Translations under genes and position numbers: made by a program | Notes under the pieces: model-generated | The model's input: only the letters and a program-made list of their open reading frames with translations | Databases searched by the model: none | What the model was told of the DNA's origin: nothing | Origin: Podospora comata | Taxonomy: Eukaryota; Ascomycota; Sordariomycetes; Sordariales; Podosporaceae | Length of the DNA stretch: 64,000 nt | Direction of reading: 5' to 3' | NCBI GenBank assembly: GCA_017354895.1 | Contig: CP071497.1 | Location: forward strand, 1,674,001-1,738,000 | Shown: piece after piece, positions 10,603 to 21,707 of the stretch | How positions within the stretch are numbered: position 1 is the first letter of the stretch | Layout of the letters: every line of letters begins with the position of its first letter

Positions 10603-12971
10603 CTAGTTGACAATCTCCTCCGTCTCCTCTAGCACCTCCTCCATGATCTCCTCAATGACCTGCTCCTCACCGTTGGGCGCAACCTCGGCCATCTTGGCCT
10701 TGAGGAGCTCCTCCACAGGGTCGGCGGGGAGGCCGAGCTCGGCACGCTCCTCGGCAACCTCCTCCTCCACCACTTCGCGCCAGTTGTACCAGTCCTCGAG
10801 CAGACGGCGTCTCTCCTGGACGACAGCCACGTCGGCGCTGCTGATACGCTCGGCATCCTCTTGCTCAAAGATTCTCGAGTACTCGCGGAGGTTCTTGCGG
10901 ATCTGCTTCTGCTCCTCCTTGCTGAGGAGAGTGGCCGGGCGGGGACGCCACGCCCATTGCTTGAACTTCTCAATGGGCTCTTCACGGAGCTGCTCACCCC
11001 TGAAGTCGTAGATGTGGTATCCGTTCTCCATCTATGGTCAACCATCGTCAGCAAAGTGCACATTTTGGGAATTAGTGGAAAACAACATACGGCGTGCTTC
11101 CAGGCAGAGGCCCAGGTGGCAACGTAACGTCCAGAGGGGTCCCACTCCACGTCGGTGACGCCATAGTGGTCAGCAGTGTTCATGAGCTGCAAGTTGGCAG
11201 TCAGGTCCTTGTCCGACTCTGGTTTCTCGCCCTCAAAGTCGAGATCGTAGAAGTCGAGATCCGAGCTCTGCGTGTTGTGGACGGTGGCCACAACGACGAA
11301 TCTGCCCTTTGGCGACCAGTAGATGGCGTTGCTGTTCTTCTTCTCGAGCGTCCGGAGGTGCTTGAAGTTACCAACAGCGTTCCCCTTGGCCTTTTCGGGG
11401 CAGAAGAAGGCAACAGACGTCTTGGGGGGAACAGCGGTGGCGCCAACGGGCTCAGTCGTCGTGATGGTGACGAATCTGTCACCCTTGGGCTCCCACGCAA
11501 AGTTGATGACTGTGTCCTTGATGGTGTCGACAACCTCGACGGGGACACCCTTCTCCTTGATGCGGAAAATCTCCAGAGTGGTGGCCTGGGACTTCTTGGA
11601 CTTGGAATGCCTGTCAACCTTGACGCAGAGGTAGGCACCCTCTGACTGCCAGTGAAGTTTGGCATCGGAAACACTGAAGAGGTTGAGCGATCTGACGACC
11701 TGCTTGGAGGGAATGCTCATGAGACCGACTCTGGCGGGGTTACTGCCAATCTCGGGGGTCCAGAAGCAGAAAAGCTGCTCATACTCCTTCACACCTTCTC
11801 TCTTCACGGTCGCGGGCGCCCAGTCAAAGTCCACCACGCCGTCAAGCTTCACGGTGGTCTTGTCGAGGAGGTTCATCCTGGGAAGCTCGTACACAGAGAT
11901 GGATGTTCCCTGGTTCAGTCTGGCGACGTACTTGTCATCGGCAGACCACTTGAACGCCGGCCAGGGGAACTTGGCGGGCTTCTTGGCCTCACCATCGGGT
12001 CCGGCGGGGGTGTCCTGTTGGGCAAAAGAACGGATGGGCTTGCCGGTCTCGATGTCCCAGATTACATAGTTCTTTCCATCATCGTCGATAGACAGCTGGG
12101 GGTGGCCCTCATCAGGAATGGAAATAGGCCTGTTGGACCACGTCACGATGTAGTTTTCGTTGGGCGAGAAGGCAACGAGGTTAACGAAGGGATGGGCGAA
12201 ACGCCTGATTCTCGTCCAGGAGGCACCACCCCAGAGCTGAACACCCTGCTGGTGAACTGAGGTGAGATATGTGCCCAGGGGCGACCATTGCACAAAGGTC
12301 TCGGTCCAGTGTGGGCGGTCGACAATGTTCTCGGGCTGGTCCTTTTCGTTGTTCCAAAACACACCGACCGTGTCTCCCCTGTACATGACGAACTGATCTC
12401 TGCCGCGGCCCGAGGGGTCGGCCATGAAGGAGCGGAGGTGCTCCTTTTCTTGGAAAGGCTCGATGGTGGGGGGAGTGTACTCCTCGTCGATGCGACCCTC
12501 ACGGCCATAGCGGTCGATGTCGGTCAGCTTGTTGACGCGCAGAGTGTGCTTCTTGTCGAGAGGGGAGTAGTCGAGCTGGCGCACGGCTGCGGCGGCCTCG
12601 GCGGGCGATGAGTACTCGACAAAGGCAAAGCTGCAGTTTTATTAGAGGGGGGCACATCATCCAAAAAAACAAAACAAAAAATGTGGACCGCCCACGTACC
12701 GCAACGACTTGCCATGGTCACCAAAGGGCATGAAGATGGCATCCTCGCTGGTCTTGCCGACCGTGTTGAGCTTCTTCAACAAGAACTTGACGAGTTTGGG
12801 CTTCTGCTCCTCGGTGACCTCGGGAAGGCCGTCGATGACGACAAAGGTGTCGTAGCCCTGCTCGAGCTGGACCTCATATTTCTCCTTGAGATCCGACACA
12901 TCAACCTCGTCGTAGTCGAAATCCTCCTCGTCGAGGTTCTCGTCGCGCAGAGTCTCATAGGACGGCGCCAT
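10603..12971 (-). CDS. PRT1: Eukaryotic translation initiation factor 3 subunit B (eIF3b, PRT1)
   Basis: Model: complement(join(10603..11031, 11091..12630, 12700..12971)), 746 aa, which is usual for fungal eIF3b. Introns are 59 and 69 nt. eIF3b is the scaffold of the eIF3 complex on the 40S ribosome. The acidic N-terminus ([14 protein letters not shown]) is followed by an RRM (about residues 40-125, with [10 protein letters not shown] and FAFVEYSS as RNP-like strands). A WD40/beta-propeller core follows, with strands such as [15 protein letters not shown] and [16 protein letters not shown]. The C-terminal helix begins [13 protein letters not shown] and ends in a Glu-rich tail. The start is the first Met before the acidic region; a frame upstream of it is open but low-complexity. 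It is divergent from CCT2 across a shared promoter of about 760 bp. Confidence 0.95.
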
Positions 12972-13732
12972 GCTGGGCAGACTCTTTCTCGATTGGCTGG
13001 GTCTACTGCGAAAACGGGCTGGGGTGTCTCTTTGGCTGCTGGATTGCGCTGTCGCTGGACGTGGTCTGCTTCGATGTCGGTCGGGATAATTGAGATTTTG
13101 TGCGCTGCGCAGACTGTGGTGGGGTTCGAGAACGGTTTTTTTTGGTAGAGTTGCCAAAAGAGCCCCACAAATTTGGTTCTGCTGGGAGCTGCCTGGGACT
13201 TGGATTACTTCTACTACAGTCCAGACAGAAGAGAGTCGACGGCTTCAATAAGGCATCAATGTCAATGCCAATGTCAATACTAGCCCAGTTGTAATTGTGC
13301 AGATAAGGTAACTCAGCGGCTTTATCCTTTGTCTGTCTCCCTCCTCGCCTTGTTCTGTGAGCTTGGGCAAAGATTCGCAGCGTGTAAAAAAACTTCCCTT
13401 CCCGGCAGCGACCCAAAGCTGCTTGGCGAGGGGTTGCTGCAAGGTGACAGGCAAGTGGCGGACAGCTGTGTCAGCGGGCGGTGAGGGGAGCTCTCAACTT
13501 TTTCTGCCGGTCGCGACCGCAAAAAGATGGCCCGGCCAGGCAGCTTTGGCCTTGTGTGGTGCAGTGTTGACTGCCAGAGCCCGGTCCCCATAGCTGCCCC
13601 TCCTCCCCACGGCGACCCATAATACCTAGTACCAACTACGGATATCTCCTGAATCTTGGGCCACCGCAACTTCAAGTCGAGGCCAAACTAGGTACCTTAT
13701 AGACCAGATATACCCAATCTTGAATCAGTGCC
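12972..13732. promoter_or_regulatory. Shared divergent promoter, eIF3b / CCT2
   Basis: The 761 bp between the two start codons carry no plausible gene and must hold both promoters. Two essential growth genes (translation initiation and cytosolic chaperonin) are arranged head to head, which suggests joint control. No specific factor site is claimed. Confidence 0.6.
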
Positions 13733-15511
13733 ATGGTCTGTCTACTCTACCTATTCCTGTGTTCTCTCTTTCTCTAAACTAATCATACCCCGCTACAGGC
13801 TTCCTTCAGTCCCACCCAAATCTTCGAGGAGGGCACCACACAGGAGAAGGGTGAGAATGCCCGTCTCAGCGCCTTCGTTGGCGCCATCGCCGTCGGTGAT
13901 CTGGTAAAGAGCACACTTGGCCCCAAGGGCATGGACAAGATTCTACAGTCTGCGTATGTTGCTGGTCCTTGCTGTAGACGTTGTCATCATTTACTAATCT
14001 AGGTCATGTTCATCACAGCTCGACCGCCGAGATCATGGTGACAAACGACGGTGCCACCATCCTCAAGTCCATCTCTCTCGACAACGCCGCCGCCAAGGTC
14101 CTCGTAAACATCTCCAAGGTTCAAGATGACGAAGTCGGTGACGGTACCACCTCGGTCACCGTCCTCGCCGCCGAGCTGCTTCGCGAAGCCGAGAAGCTCG
14201 TCGACAAGAAGATCCACCCCCAGACCATCATCGAAGGGTACCGGATAGCCAGCCAGGCCGCCCTCAAGGCTCTCGAGGCCTCTGCGGTCGACCACAGCAA
14301 CAACCCCCAAGCGTTCAGAGAAGACCTCCTCGCCATCGCGCGGACGACGCTGAGCTCCAAGGTGCTCGCCCAAGACAGGGATCACTTCTCTAAGCTCGCG
14401 GTCGATGCCATCATGAGACTCAAGGGTTCTTCCGACCTCAGCCACATTCAAATCATCAAGAAGGCCGGCGGCAAGCTCTGCGAGTCATACCTGGACGAGG
14501 GTTTCATCCTGGACAAGAAGATTGGCGTCAACCAGCCCAAGCGCCTCGAAAACGCAAAGATCCTCGTCGCCAACACGTCGATGGACACGGACAAGGTCAA
14601 GATCTTCGGCGCGCGCCTCAAGGTCAGCTCGACCGCCAAGCTGGCCGATTTGGAAAAGGCCGAGAAGGAAAAGATGAAGGCCAAGGTGGAGAAGATCAAG
14701 GCGCACGGGATCAACTGCTTCATCAACAGGCAGCTCATCTACAACTGGCCCGAGCAGCTTTTTACGGATGCCGGCATCATGTCGATCGAGCACGCCGACT
14801 TTGACGGCATTGAGCGGTTAGCTCTCGTGACGGGCGGCGAGATCACCTCGACGTTTGACCACCCGGAATCCGTCAAGCTCGGCCACTGCGACTTGATTGA
14901 GGAGGTGATTATTGGTGAGGATACCCTGATCAAGTTCTCGGGCGTGGCTGCTGGACAGGCGTGCACGATTGTGCTCCGCGGTGCGACAGATCAGCTGCTC
15001 GATGAGGCGGAGCGCAGTTTGCACGACGCGCTCGCTGTTCTTTCCCAGACTGTCAAGGAGCCCCGGACGACGCTTGGTGGCGGTTGTGCCGAGATGGTGA
15101 TGGCCAAGGCTGTGGAGGGGGCTGCTACCCGGGTTGAGGGCAAGAAGCAGATGGCTGTTTCTTCCTTTGCCGTCGCTCTCAGACAGCTGCCTACTATTCT
15201 GGCGGACAATGCTGGTCTTGATTCCGGGGAGCTGGTTGCTCGCTTGCGCAAGGCTATATATGATGGCTTGACCACGTATGGTCTTGACCTGATGACGCCT
15301 GGTGGCGGCATCACGGACATGCGGGAGCTTGGTGTTATTGAGAGCTACAAGCTGAAAAAGGCGGTGGTTTCTTCGGCTAGTGAGGCGGCCGAGGTGAGTT
15401 TTTTTTCTTTTCTGTCCCTTTCGTGGCCAGTGACTGACGTAGTGTTTGCAGCTCCTGCTCCGTGTGGATGACATAATAAGGGCGGCCCCAAGAAGGCGTG
15501 AGAGACATTGA
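13733..15511 (+). CDS. CCT2: T-complex protein 1 subunit beta (CCT2 chaperonin)
   Basis: Model: join(13733..13735, 13799..13953, 14019..15393, 15452..15511), 530 aa, the expected length. CCT2 is one of eight paralogous subunits of the cytosolic TRiC/CCT chaperonin that folds actin and tubulin. Group II chaperonin motifs are in place: GPKGMDK and VTNDGATIL early, [11 protein letters not shown] for ATP hydrolysis, and [16 protein letters not shown] near the end. The start codon stands alone as a 3-nt exon: ATG is followed directly by a GTCTGT donor, and the next exon opens GCTTCCTTC, giving the family's [13 protein letters not shown] start. Branch site CTAAT and acceptor CTACAG support this. 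The other introns are 65 and 58 nt. The C-terminus is [19 protein letters not shown]. Confidence 0.93.
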
Positions 15512-15676
15512 AGCGTGATGTGATGGACGGTAGCATTAGCATGAGCGGGCCAGGCCTGTATAATATCACCCTTTTAGACGGCCTGTATGAAAAAAGAATA
15601 TCGACATCATCTGTCATGTCACCACCGATACCCAAGAAAATAGCGTCAAACGATGGTGTGTTATTACTATGCAATC

Positions 15677-17890
15677 TTACACATCCCAAACAACCTCCAA
15701 AACCTCATCCACAGGCTTCTTATCCCCCCCCCTTGGTGCGCGGTAGATGTACAACTGTCTAAACTGCTTCTTTCTCTTCCCTTCCCCAGTCCAGTAGGCA
15801 TCCACAAGCAACCACTGCTTTTTTTGTCCCTCTCCGAGCCTTGGTCGCAAGGGGCCGTAGGCTTCGTCGTAGTCGCCCGAGGAGGCGTACTGCCATGTTG
15901 CTTCGACTTTTTGAAGGTCGGGGAAGGAGCCGGGAGGGAACTCGGTGTAGGAGTAGCCGTTTACCCAGAGACCCACGGTGGAGGAGGAGGAGGAGGAGGT
16001 GGTGGTGGTGTTGCAGCCGGTTTTGAATCGTTGGAGGAAGCAATCGCCGCAGAGGGAGGTGATGGCAGACATTTGGGGGATTGGGGCGTGGAACCAGGTT
16101 TTGTAGTGGTGGAGGCTTAGGAGGGGGGGGGAGGGGGGGTTGTCTCTAGGGCGGAGGAGGTCGGGTGTGGGGAGGTGTTTGGGATGGGGGTTGGAGGGGT
16201 TGGCTGCTCGGTCGAGGAAGCCGGTGAGGGGGATCCATATGCGGGAGGGGAGGGAGGGGTGGTCCCGTTTTCCAGTGCCTCTCCCATCAGTGCCACCACC
16301 GCCTCTTTCTTCCCGAGGGAGGTGTTGAACGTCGCTGGGAGGGATGGGAGGGTGGTCCCATTTTCCAGTCCCCCTCCCCCCAGCAGCACCACCGCCTCTG
16401 TCCTCCCTCTTCTCTCCCCCCCTCCACCTTCCGGTACCTCTGCCACCAGCAGCACCACCGCCTCTCTCCTCCCGGCGGAGCTGTTCGGGATCTCTTGGTG
16501 GAATCCCAGGGTTCTTCCATGGGTCAAGATACCTCCTCGTTCCCCGTCCCCCAGCAGCACCCCCCCCCCTCTCTTCTCTCTTCACGCGTTTGTGATCTCT
16601 CCGTGGAATCCCAGGGTTATGCCACGGATCAAGATACTTCCCCTCCCCTCCTCCCCGCCTCTCCCCCTCCCTCCTCCCCACCCGTCCCCCCTCAAAGAAA
16701 CCAGAAACATCCCCCCTCAAATCCCCCTGCCATAACCCCCTCACCTCCGTCAGCCTCACTTCCGTAAACCCATAAACACAATCCCTCAACAGCCCATCCC
16801 CCCCTCTGTCCCTCCCCCCATACTCAACCGCACACCTCTCAAAGTAGGGAACCAGCTGCCTAGCCAGCGGCACAGAAACAAACAACCCCGCCCCCCCAAA
16901 CGCCATCTCCCCGTACTGTCTATTCGCCGATTTGCTTTCTGACCTGGCACCGAGATACAACGGCACTGACGGGTCATATCTTCCCAACGCAACCGACAGG
17001 CGGTGCAGAGACGGAAAAAAAGTGTCGTCGTCGATGAGGGAGAGAAACGTGGTTTGGGGGGTGGAAAAGGATAACAACGTCGACAAGAGGAGGAAGTGCA
17101 GTTGGGGGGTGGTGTAATTCTTGGTGTGGGCGGGGGGTGGAGGTGGGGGGAGGGCGGAGACTAAGATGGAGCGGGAGTGGTACAGTTTTAGTAGGGAAGA
17201 TGAAGAGGCAGAGGGCGAGGGGAGGGAGTGGTAATCTGTTATTGTGAGGATGAGTCTTGATTTGGAGTGGGACAACCAGTGGGCGAATGCTGAGAGGGTG
17301 GACTCGGAGGAGAGACGCTCGTAGGTGGAGGCTACGCCGAAGATGAGCTCCGGGTGGGGGGTTTGGGGGTAGGGTTTTGAAACGGGGAGGGAGATGGGGG
17401 TGCACGGTGGGAGGGAGAGGTTTTCGTCGCTGAGGGTGAGGCCGATGGTTGATTTGTCTGAGGTGAAAGGGGTGGTGATGTTAGAGACAAGATTTCGATC
17501 GACGGTCTTGTCGTAAACGGGTTTGATGCATTGCTGGGTGTAGAGGATTGTGTCTGTGAGGCCAAACTTTTCCTGTCGAAGGTATTCCAGCTCCGGAGGT
17601 CGAGCGAGGTTCCGACTTGATTTGCCTTCTACCGGGAGCTCTGGCGGTTTTGGTTCTTCTGCGGCATTGTCCGCTTGCGGGGTGAAGGGTGAGACTTTGG
17701 CTGGGTGCTGTCGGTCGAGATGGAACCATTCCCCTGCTAGGTTCTCAACCATGGACTGAGCGGCTGTGATGGAGACGGTTGGAGGGATTCCATTGTGAAC
17801 TCGGAGGGCGGTAAACAGCAGGAGACTCAGGATAACCGACAGCAATACCAGGGTAGCTCGTGAGAAACACCGTGGGGTCACCATCATCAT
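15677..17890 (-). CDS. Fungal GT31/DUF604-like glycosyltransferase with inserted repeats
   Basis: Single exon, 737 aa. A short cytoplasmic N-terminus precedes one transmembrane anchor (about residues 11-29, VLLSVILSLLLFTAL), so this is a type II Golgi/ER membrane protein. The catalytic core carries a DxD-type metal/sugar-nucleotide motif (FLSLIDDDTFF) followed by LYLGARSES, FGGAGLFVSVPLA and a late LSLHHYKTWFHAP motif. This order is typical of the DUF604 branch of glycosyltransferase family 31. The acceptor substrate is unknown. Residues about 415-555 are a low-complexity repeat insertion absent from the fold's core. Three consecutive ATGs occur at the start, and the first is used here. The 3' end lies 165 bp from the convergent CCT2 stop. 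Confidence 0.8.
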   Translation of the reverse strand: MMMVTPRCFSRATLVLLSVILSLLLFTALRVHNGIPPTVSITAAQSMVENLAGEWFHLDRQHPAKVSPFTPQADNAAEEPKPPELPVEGKSSRNLARPPELEYLRQEKFGLTDTILYTQQCIKPVYDKTVDRNLVSNITTPFTSDKSTIGLTLSDENLSLPPCTPISLPVSKPYPQTPHPELIFGVASTYERLSSESTLSAFAHWLSHSKSRLILTITDYHSLPSPSASSSSLLKLYHSRSILVSALPPPPPPAHTKNYTTPQLHFLLLSTLLSFSTPQTTFLSLIDDDTFFPSLHRLSVALGRYDPSVPLYLGARSESKSANRQYGEMAFGGAGLFVSVPLARQLVPYFERCAVEYGGRDRGGDGLLRDCVYGFTEVRLTEVRGLWQGDLRGDVSGFFEGGRVGRREGERRGGGEGKYLDPWHNPGIPRRDHKRVKREERGGGAAGGRGTRRYLDPWKNPGIPPRDPEQLRREERGGGAAGGRGTGRWRGGEKREDRGGGAAGGRGTGKWDHPPIPPSDVQHLPREERGGGGTDGRGTGKRDHPSLPSRIWIPLTGFLDRAANPSNPHPKHLPTPDLLRPRDNPPSPPLLSLHHYKTWFHAPIPQMSAITSLCGDCFLQRFKTGCNTTTTSSSSSSTVGLWVNGYSYTEFPPGSFPDLQKVEATWQYASSGDYDEAYGPLRPRLGEGQKKQWLLVDAYWTGEGKRKKQFRQLYIYRAPRGGDKKPVDEVLEVVWDV
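16190..16640 (-). repeat. Coding minisatellite inside the GT31-like gene
   Basis: At least four degenerate copies of a unit encoding roughly R-E-[ED]-RGGGAAGGRGTG, two of them also carrying a YLDPW-NPGIP block, follow each other in frame. The DNA is strongly skewed, with G on the coding strand. It seems to be a recent in-frame expansion between the nucleotide-binding half and the C-terminal half of the enzyme. Confidence 0.75.
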
Positions 17891-19017
17891 GTAAGGGGCA
17901 TGTCGAGCGGCGAGCGGTGCTTGATCTGAGACTTGCCGTGTCTTGACCAGAAATAAAACTCTGGAAGAAACTGACAGTAAATGACACTCACAGGCCTGTG
18001 TCTGAGAGAGAGTTGAGGGCTGCCCTTGACAGGATCTGCGGGCAAGGGTTGCCGGCAGCGGGACAAGGCAAAATGGTGATCTCCCTCATGCAAGATTCCT
18101 CCCGTCAGTGACGCCGGAACCACTTGGCATCTCATCAAGAATCTACAAAGCAACACTGTGACAAAACTGAACCCGATTGCTCAGTCTTGATCACAGCTCT
18201 CGGCATGTTCAGAACCAAGCATATCCAGCCAACAGAGCAGGGTTTCCTCGAAACCGATCATTGTGACCGGATTCGTGACGAGCCAGATACACCAGATGTA
18301 ATAATGTAACCCGATATCAGCCCGAGAGTCATGGTTCAGACTGCCCTGCGCTGGGAAAACGTCAACTTCGGATGCCTTGATCCCACAGATGCTGTCAAAA
18401 CTTTTGAGAAACCTGCCACGGCCGGCAACTCGAAACGATCAGTGTGTGCCGTGTCGTCGGAGCCCACATACCGGCCAAGGCGGCATATATATTACCTCGT
18501 CCTTGGGAGTTGCCAGTGGAAAGGCCACCGCCAAGTGTCCCAAGGCCTTGTCAATCCGGAATGTCCAGGCTCTTCTACTCATAGCCAGCGAGAACCCCAA
18601 TGCACGCTGGTCCGTGATTGACAGGTGAACATACAGGAGTCTTGGAACAGCAGGCGTGCCACAGCTGCATCCCCAAGCCAGACGTCGCCACAAGTACTTG
18701 GTGTCACCGGCATCATCGGATGAAGTTGGTGATACCTCCTGTAAAGACACATCCGACCTGAAAGGATCAGCCGCCAATGCTTGGCCGCTGTAATACCAGC
18801 CGCAGAGGCGCGCAGGCGTCCAATCCAAAGACGTTGCGTCAATGCGACAATATACCGGCAGATTAACCGATCGTATGTCTCCGACACCCGGATCTTGGAA
18901 AATGGGGGGGAGCGGCTGGTTCTCGGTGAGCCGCCGTGGAGTCTGGGAGGGTTATCCTTGCCCGTTTCTGTTCGGAGCCGGAGAGGGTCATTAAGCGTAG
19001 TCTCAGTAGGCAAAATC
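17891..19017. other. Intergenic region, no gene seen
   Basis: About 1.1 kb between the start of the GT31-like gene and the 3' end of a Zn2Cys6 gene. It contains only short overlapping frames on both strands with no domain. It is likely promoter and 3' UTR sequence. Confidence 0.5.
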
Positions 19018-21189
19018 TCAAAAGTAGCTGGCCAAGTCGATATGCCCATCCCCATCAAGAAGCGGGAACAGGTTCAGGGCCCCAAAGGTTTGGTCGGCAT
19101 TTTCTTCAAAGCCGCTAAAGACAGAAAACTCGGGTGTTCCTGTCATCCCAAAAAACGTAGACTCAAAGTCGAAGCCAAAGCGTTGCATCACCGCATCGTC
19201 TTGGGATGGATGGGGCTTGTCTGGCTTGCTGCTGCTTTCTCCCGGTCCTGCAGCTGGGTTTGTTTTGGATTGTGGCCCGTCAAGACCGCCATCGCTTCCC
19301 CGAGGAGTTCGCGGTATGAGCCCAAACAGCTGTGACGAGCTCTCTGTCCTGCGTGCCCGCTCCTGTATCTCCTTCTTTTCCAGGTATTCTAGTGCTGTGC
19401 TGAGTAATGACTTGGCAATGAGCGAGTATTGAACCGCGTGGGTGTCGGTTTGCGCAAAGTATTCGAGAGCGGTAATGGCAGCGCGGCAGTACTTCTCGAT
19501 GATGCGACCAAACCCGCCAATGAGACCGACACCGAGGACGAGCGAGGAGGCAAACAGCCATGACCTAAGACAAAAGTCAGCTTTGGTAAAAAAGAGAAGA
19601 AAAGAACCGACTTACACGATAACAGGTGCCCGTCTTGTCATCAGACCTCTATCGATCAGGTCCTGAATGGGTTCAACCATCAGTATTGCTGCGTCGATGC
19701 AGGCATCCGCAAGCTTCGACTTTCCCGAAGTCGTGGTCGGTGACGAACATCCATCGGAAAGCCTTCGATGTAGCTCCACCATCAAGAATGGCCTCGAGAC
19801 CAGCATCACTGCGTAATAATACGAGGCCAGCACCTGGCAGGCACCATTCACCACTCCAGCATCGACGTCCCCTTCCTTATTATCCTCCACCACCTCCTTC
19901 AACCTCTCCAACCATTGCCCTGACCACCCTCTCAGCTCTCTCGATATCCCCTCGGTCAACCTCGGCGAGATTTTTCTCCTCGAATATACTTCCACCACAA
20001 TACTCTCGATCACCAGGAATATCTGTACCGACGCGTTCAACAGATCAAACTTCTCCCTCCCGGTTTCGTCCGGCTGTCTGTACGGCACCGTACAGTCCAC
20101 ATCCGATGTCGCTGGCGGTCTCCCCATCGACGTCGACAAGAACAAGTCCACCACCCTCAGGCTCTTCCACAACCTGTCCCTCTGCCTGTGAATGTCGGGC
20201 CCGAACCTCGCATTGACCGCGGTCCTATGCACCCCTATCGACAGCGCTGCCCGTGCCGCCAGCCCAAAGAACAAAAACGCGGCATTAATCTGACACGCCC
20301 CCAGCGAGTACAGCGTGATAAGTATAAAAACCTGCACGCTCGCCACTCCCAAATTCCCCCCTAAACTCGCAAGCGCCACGTTCCTCGCGTAGTCAAAATA
20401 CTGCTGCCCCGTCCCTTCACCCCCCTTCTCAATCTTCTGACACCCAATCGCCAACACCAAATAATTCACCGCCCCAGCCAGAGCATCATCCCCATGATCC
20501 TCCGCAGCCCACTCGATAATATCCCTCTCCAGCCTCGCATCATCCTCAAACAAATCAATCAACCCCCTCGTAACCTCCAAATACGCCCCCACCGCAGCAG
20601 GCCCGATCTCAATCCTCACCCGCGGCGGCAACGCCCCGTAACCAGACGACATCGACGGCCTGGAAGATGCATTCTCCAGCGCCGAGTACCCCCCGGTCTC
20701 GGGCGCAAAAGCATGCGCATCCACCCGTGTGGTCACCAGCCTCCTCACCGTCTGGAAAAACGACAGCGGCGCGCAGTCACCGATAAAGACCAGCTTTCCC
20801 TGCGCGTCACACAGCAGCCTCGCCTCCCTCGGCACCTCGGTGTCCTCGTGCTCTTCCAACGGATGTTGCTCCTCAATCCGGTGGTGGTGCTGCTGCTGCA
20901 CCGGCGCACCGATCCGCACAACCGGATGATTTGAAGCCGCTCCCGGCGACCCAGAAGCATGCGAAACAGAACTCCTCACATCATCCCCACGGTGGCCGGC
21001 GGTGGTGGTGGTGGTTGACGGCCTCGGACGCCTCACACGCGGGGCGGTGTACCGGCAACTGTCGGGGTCCCGGCGGCGGACGCAGTACCCGCACGGCAAC
21101 ACGCCGCTGCACCGGATCTTGCGCTGCTTGCACGTGTCGCACGCGTTGGTGACGCGGGACCGGACGAGGCCGCCGGCTCTGGTTTCCAT
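19018..21189 (-). CDS. Zn2Cys6 transcription factor with fungal_trans domain
   Basis: Model: complement(join(19018..19564, 19616..21189)), 706 aa, with one 51-nt intron (GTAAGT...CTTAG). The Zn(II)2Cys6 DNA-binding cluster is at residues 17-45 (Cys 17, 20, 27, 33, 36, 45; NACDTCKQRKIRC). The middle region matches the fungal-specific regulatory domain (middle homology region), with LYSLGACQINAAFLFFGLA, AALSIGVHR and RDRLWKSLRVVDLFLS. The second exon adds a hydrophobic helix (SWLFASSLVLGVGLIGGFG), EKYCRAAITALEYFAQTDTH, and a C-terminal acidic/aromatic tail ending GHIDLASYF, which could be an activation region. The cluster is almost at the N-terminus. Target genes are unknown. The ATG sits directly after a long A/G-only leader on the coding strand (21190-21222). 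Confidence 0.88.
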
Positions 21190-21707
21190 CCGTTTTTTTT
21201 TTTCTTTTTCTTTTTTTTTTTTGCTCTTGATTCAAAACAGTCGTTGTTATCGTGGAAAAATGAAGGAAACGCTGCGGGGGGTGCAAAAAGATTAGATAGC
21301 GCGCGTGGGACAGGGCAGCCTATCAAAGCTGCGTGTGGTGCACTAATCGGGAAGGAGGAGCTTGGCTTTCAACTCAAAGACGTCATAACGGTAAGATGGC
21401 GCACACTTAGGTCAGGGTTAGGGTATGATATATCACCACCAGTCTCAGAATGCCCAGCAGAAGTTGGAGCAATGTTCAAGATTGACTACCTCTTCCCTAA
21501 AAGAGATCTCTTACATACAAATACATGTACAACCAGAATCAACTAAACGCAGCTCACACCTCCCAACTCCAATCTCATACAACAAACCAACACATTATCC
21601 ACCCCACCACCTCCATGAAAGCCACCAGACATCCTATAATCCAGTCCATATCAACTCCCAGCCAAAACTCCAATCCCTCCTCCTCAAATAATCCATAAAT
21701 CAACCCC
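21190..21707. other. Short intergenic region
   Basis: Promoter/leader of the Zn2Cys6 gene and 3' flank of the next gene. It starts with an A-rich (minus strand) tract at 21190-21222. Two adjacent TTAGGG-like words near 21412-21423 are too few to be telomeric. No gene was seen. Confidence 0.5.

Noticed and set aside
21410-21425. Telomere-like TTAGGG words
   Set aside because: Only two adjacent partial copies in ordinary intergenic DNA; not a telomere or interstitial array.
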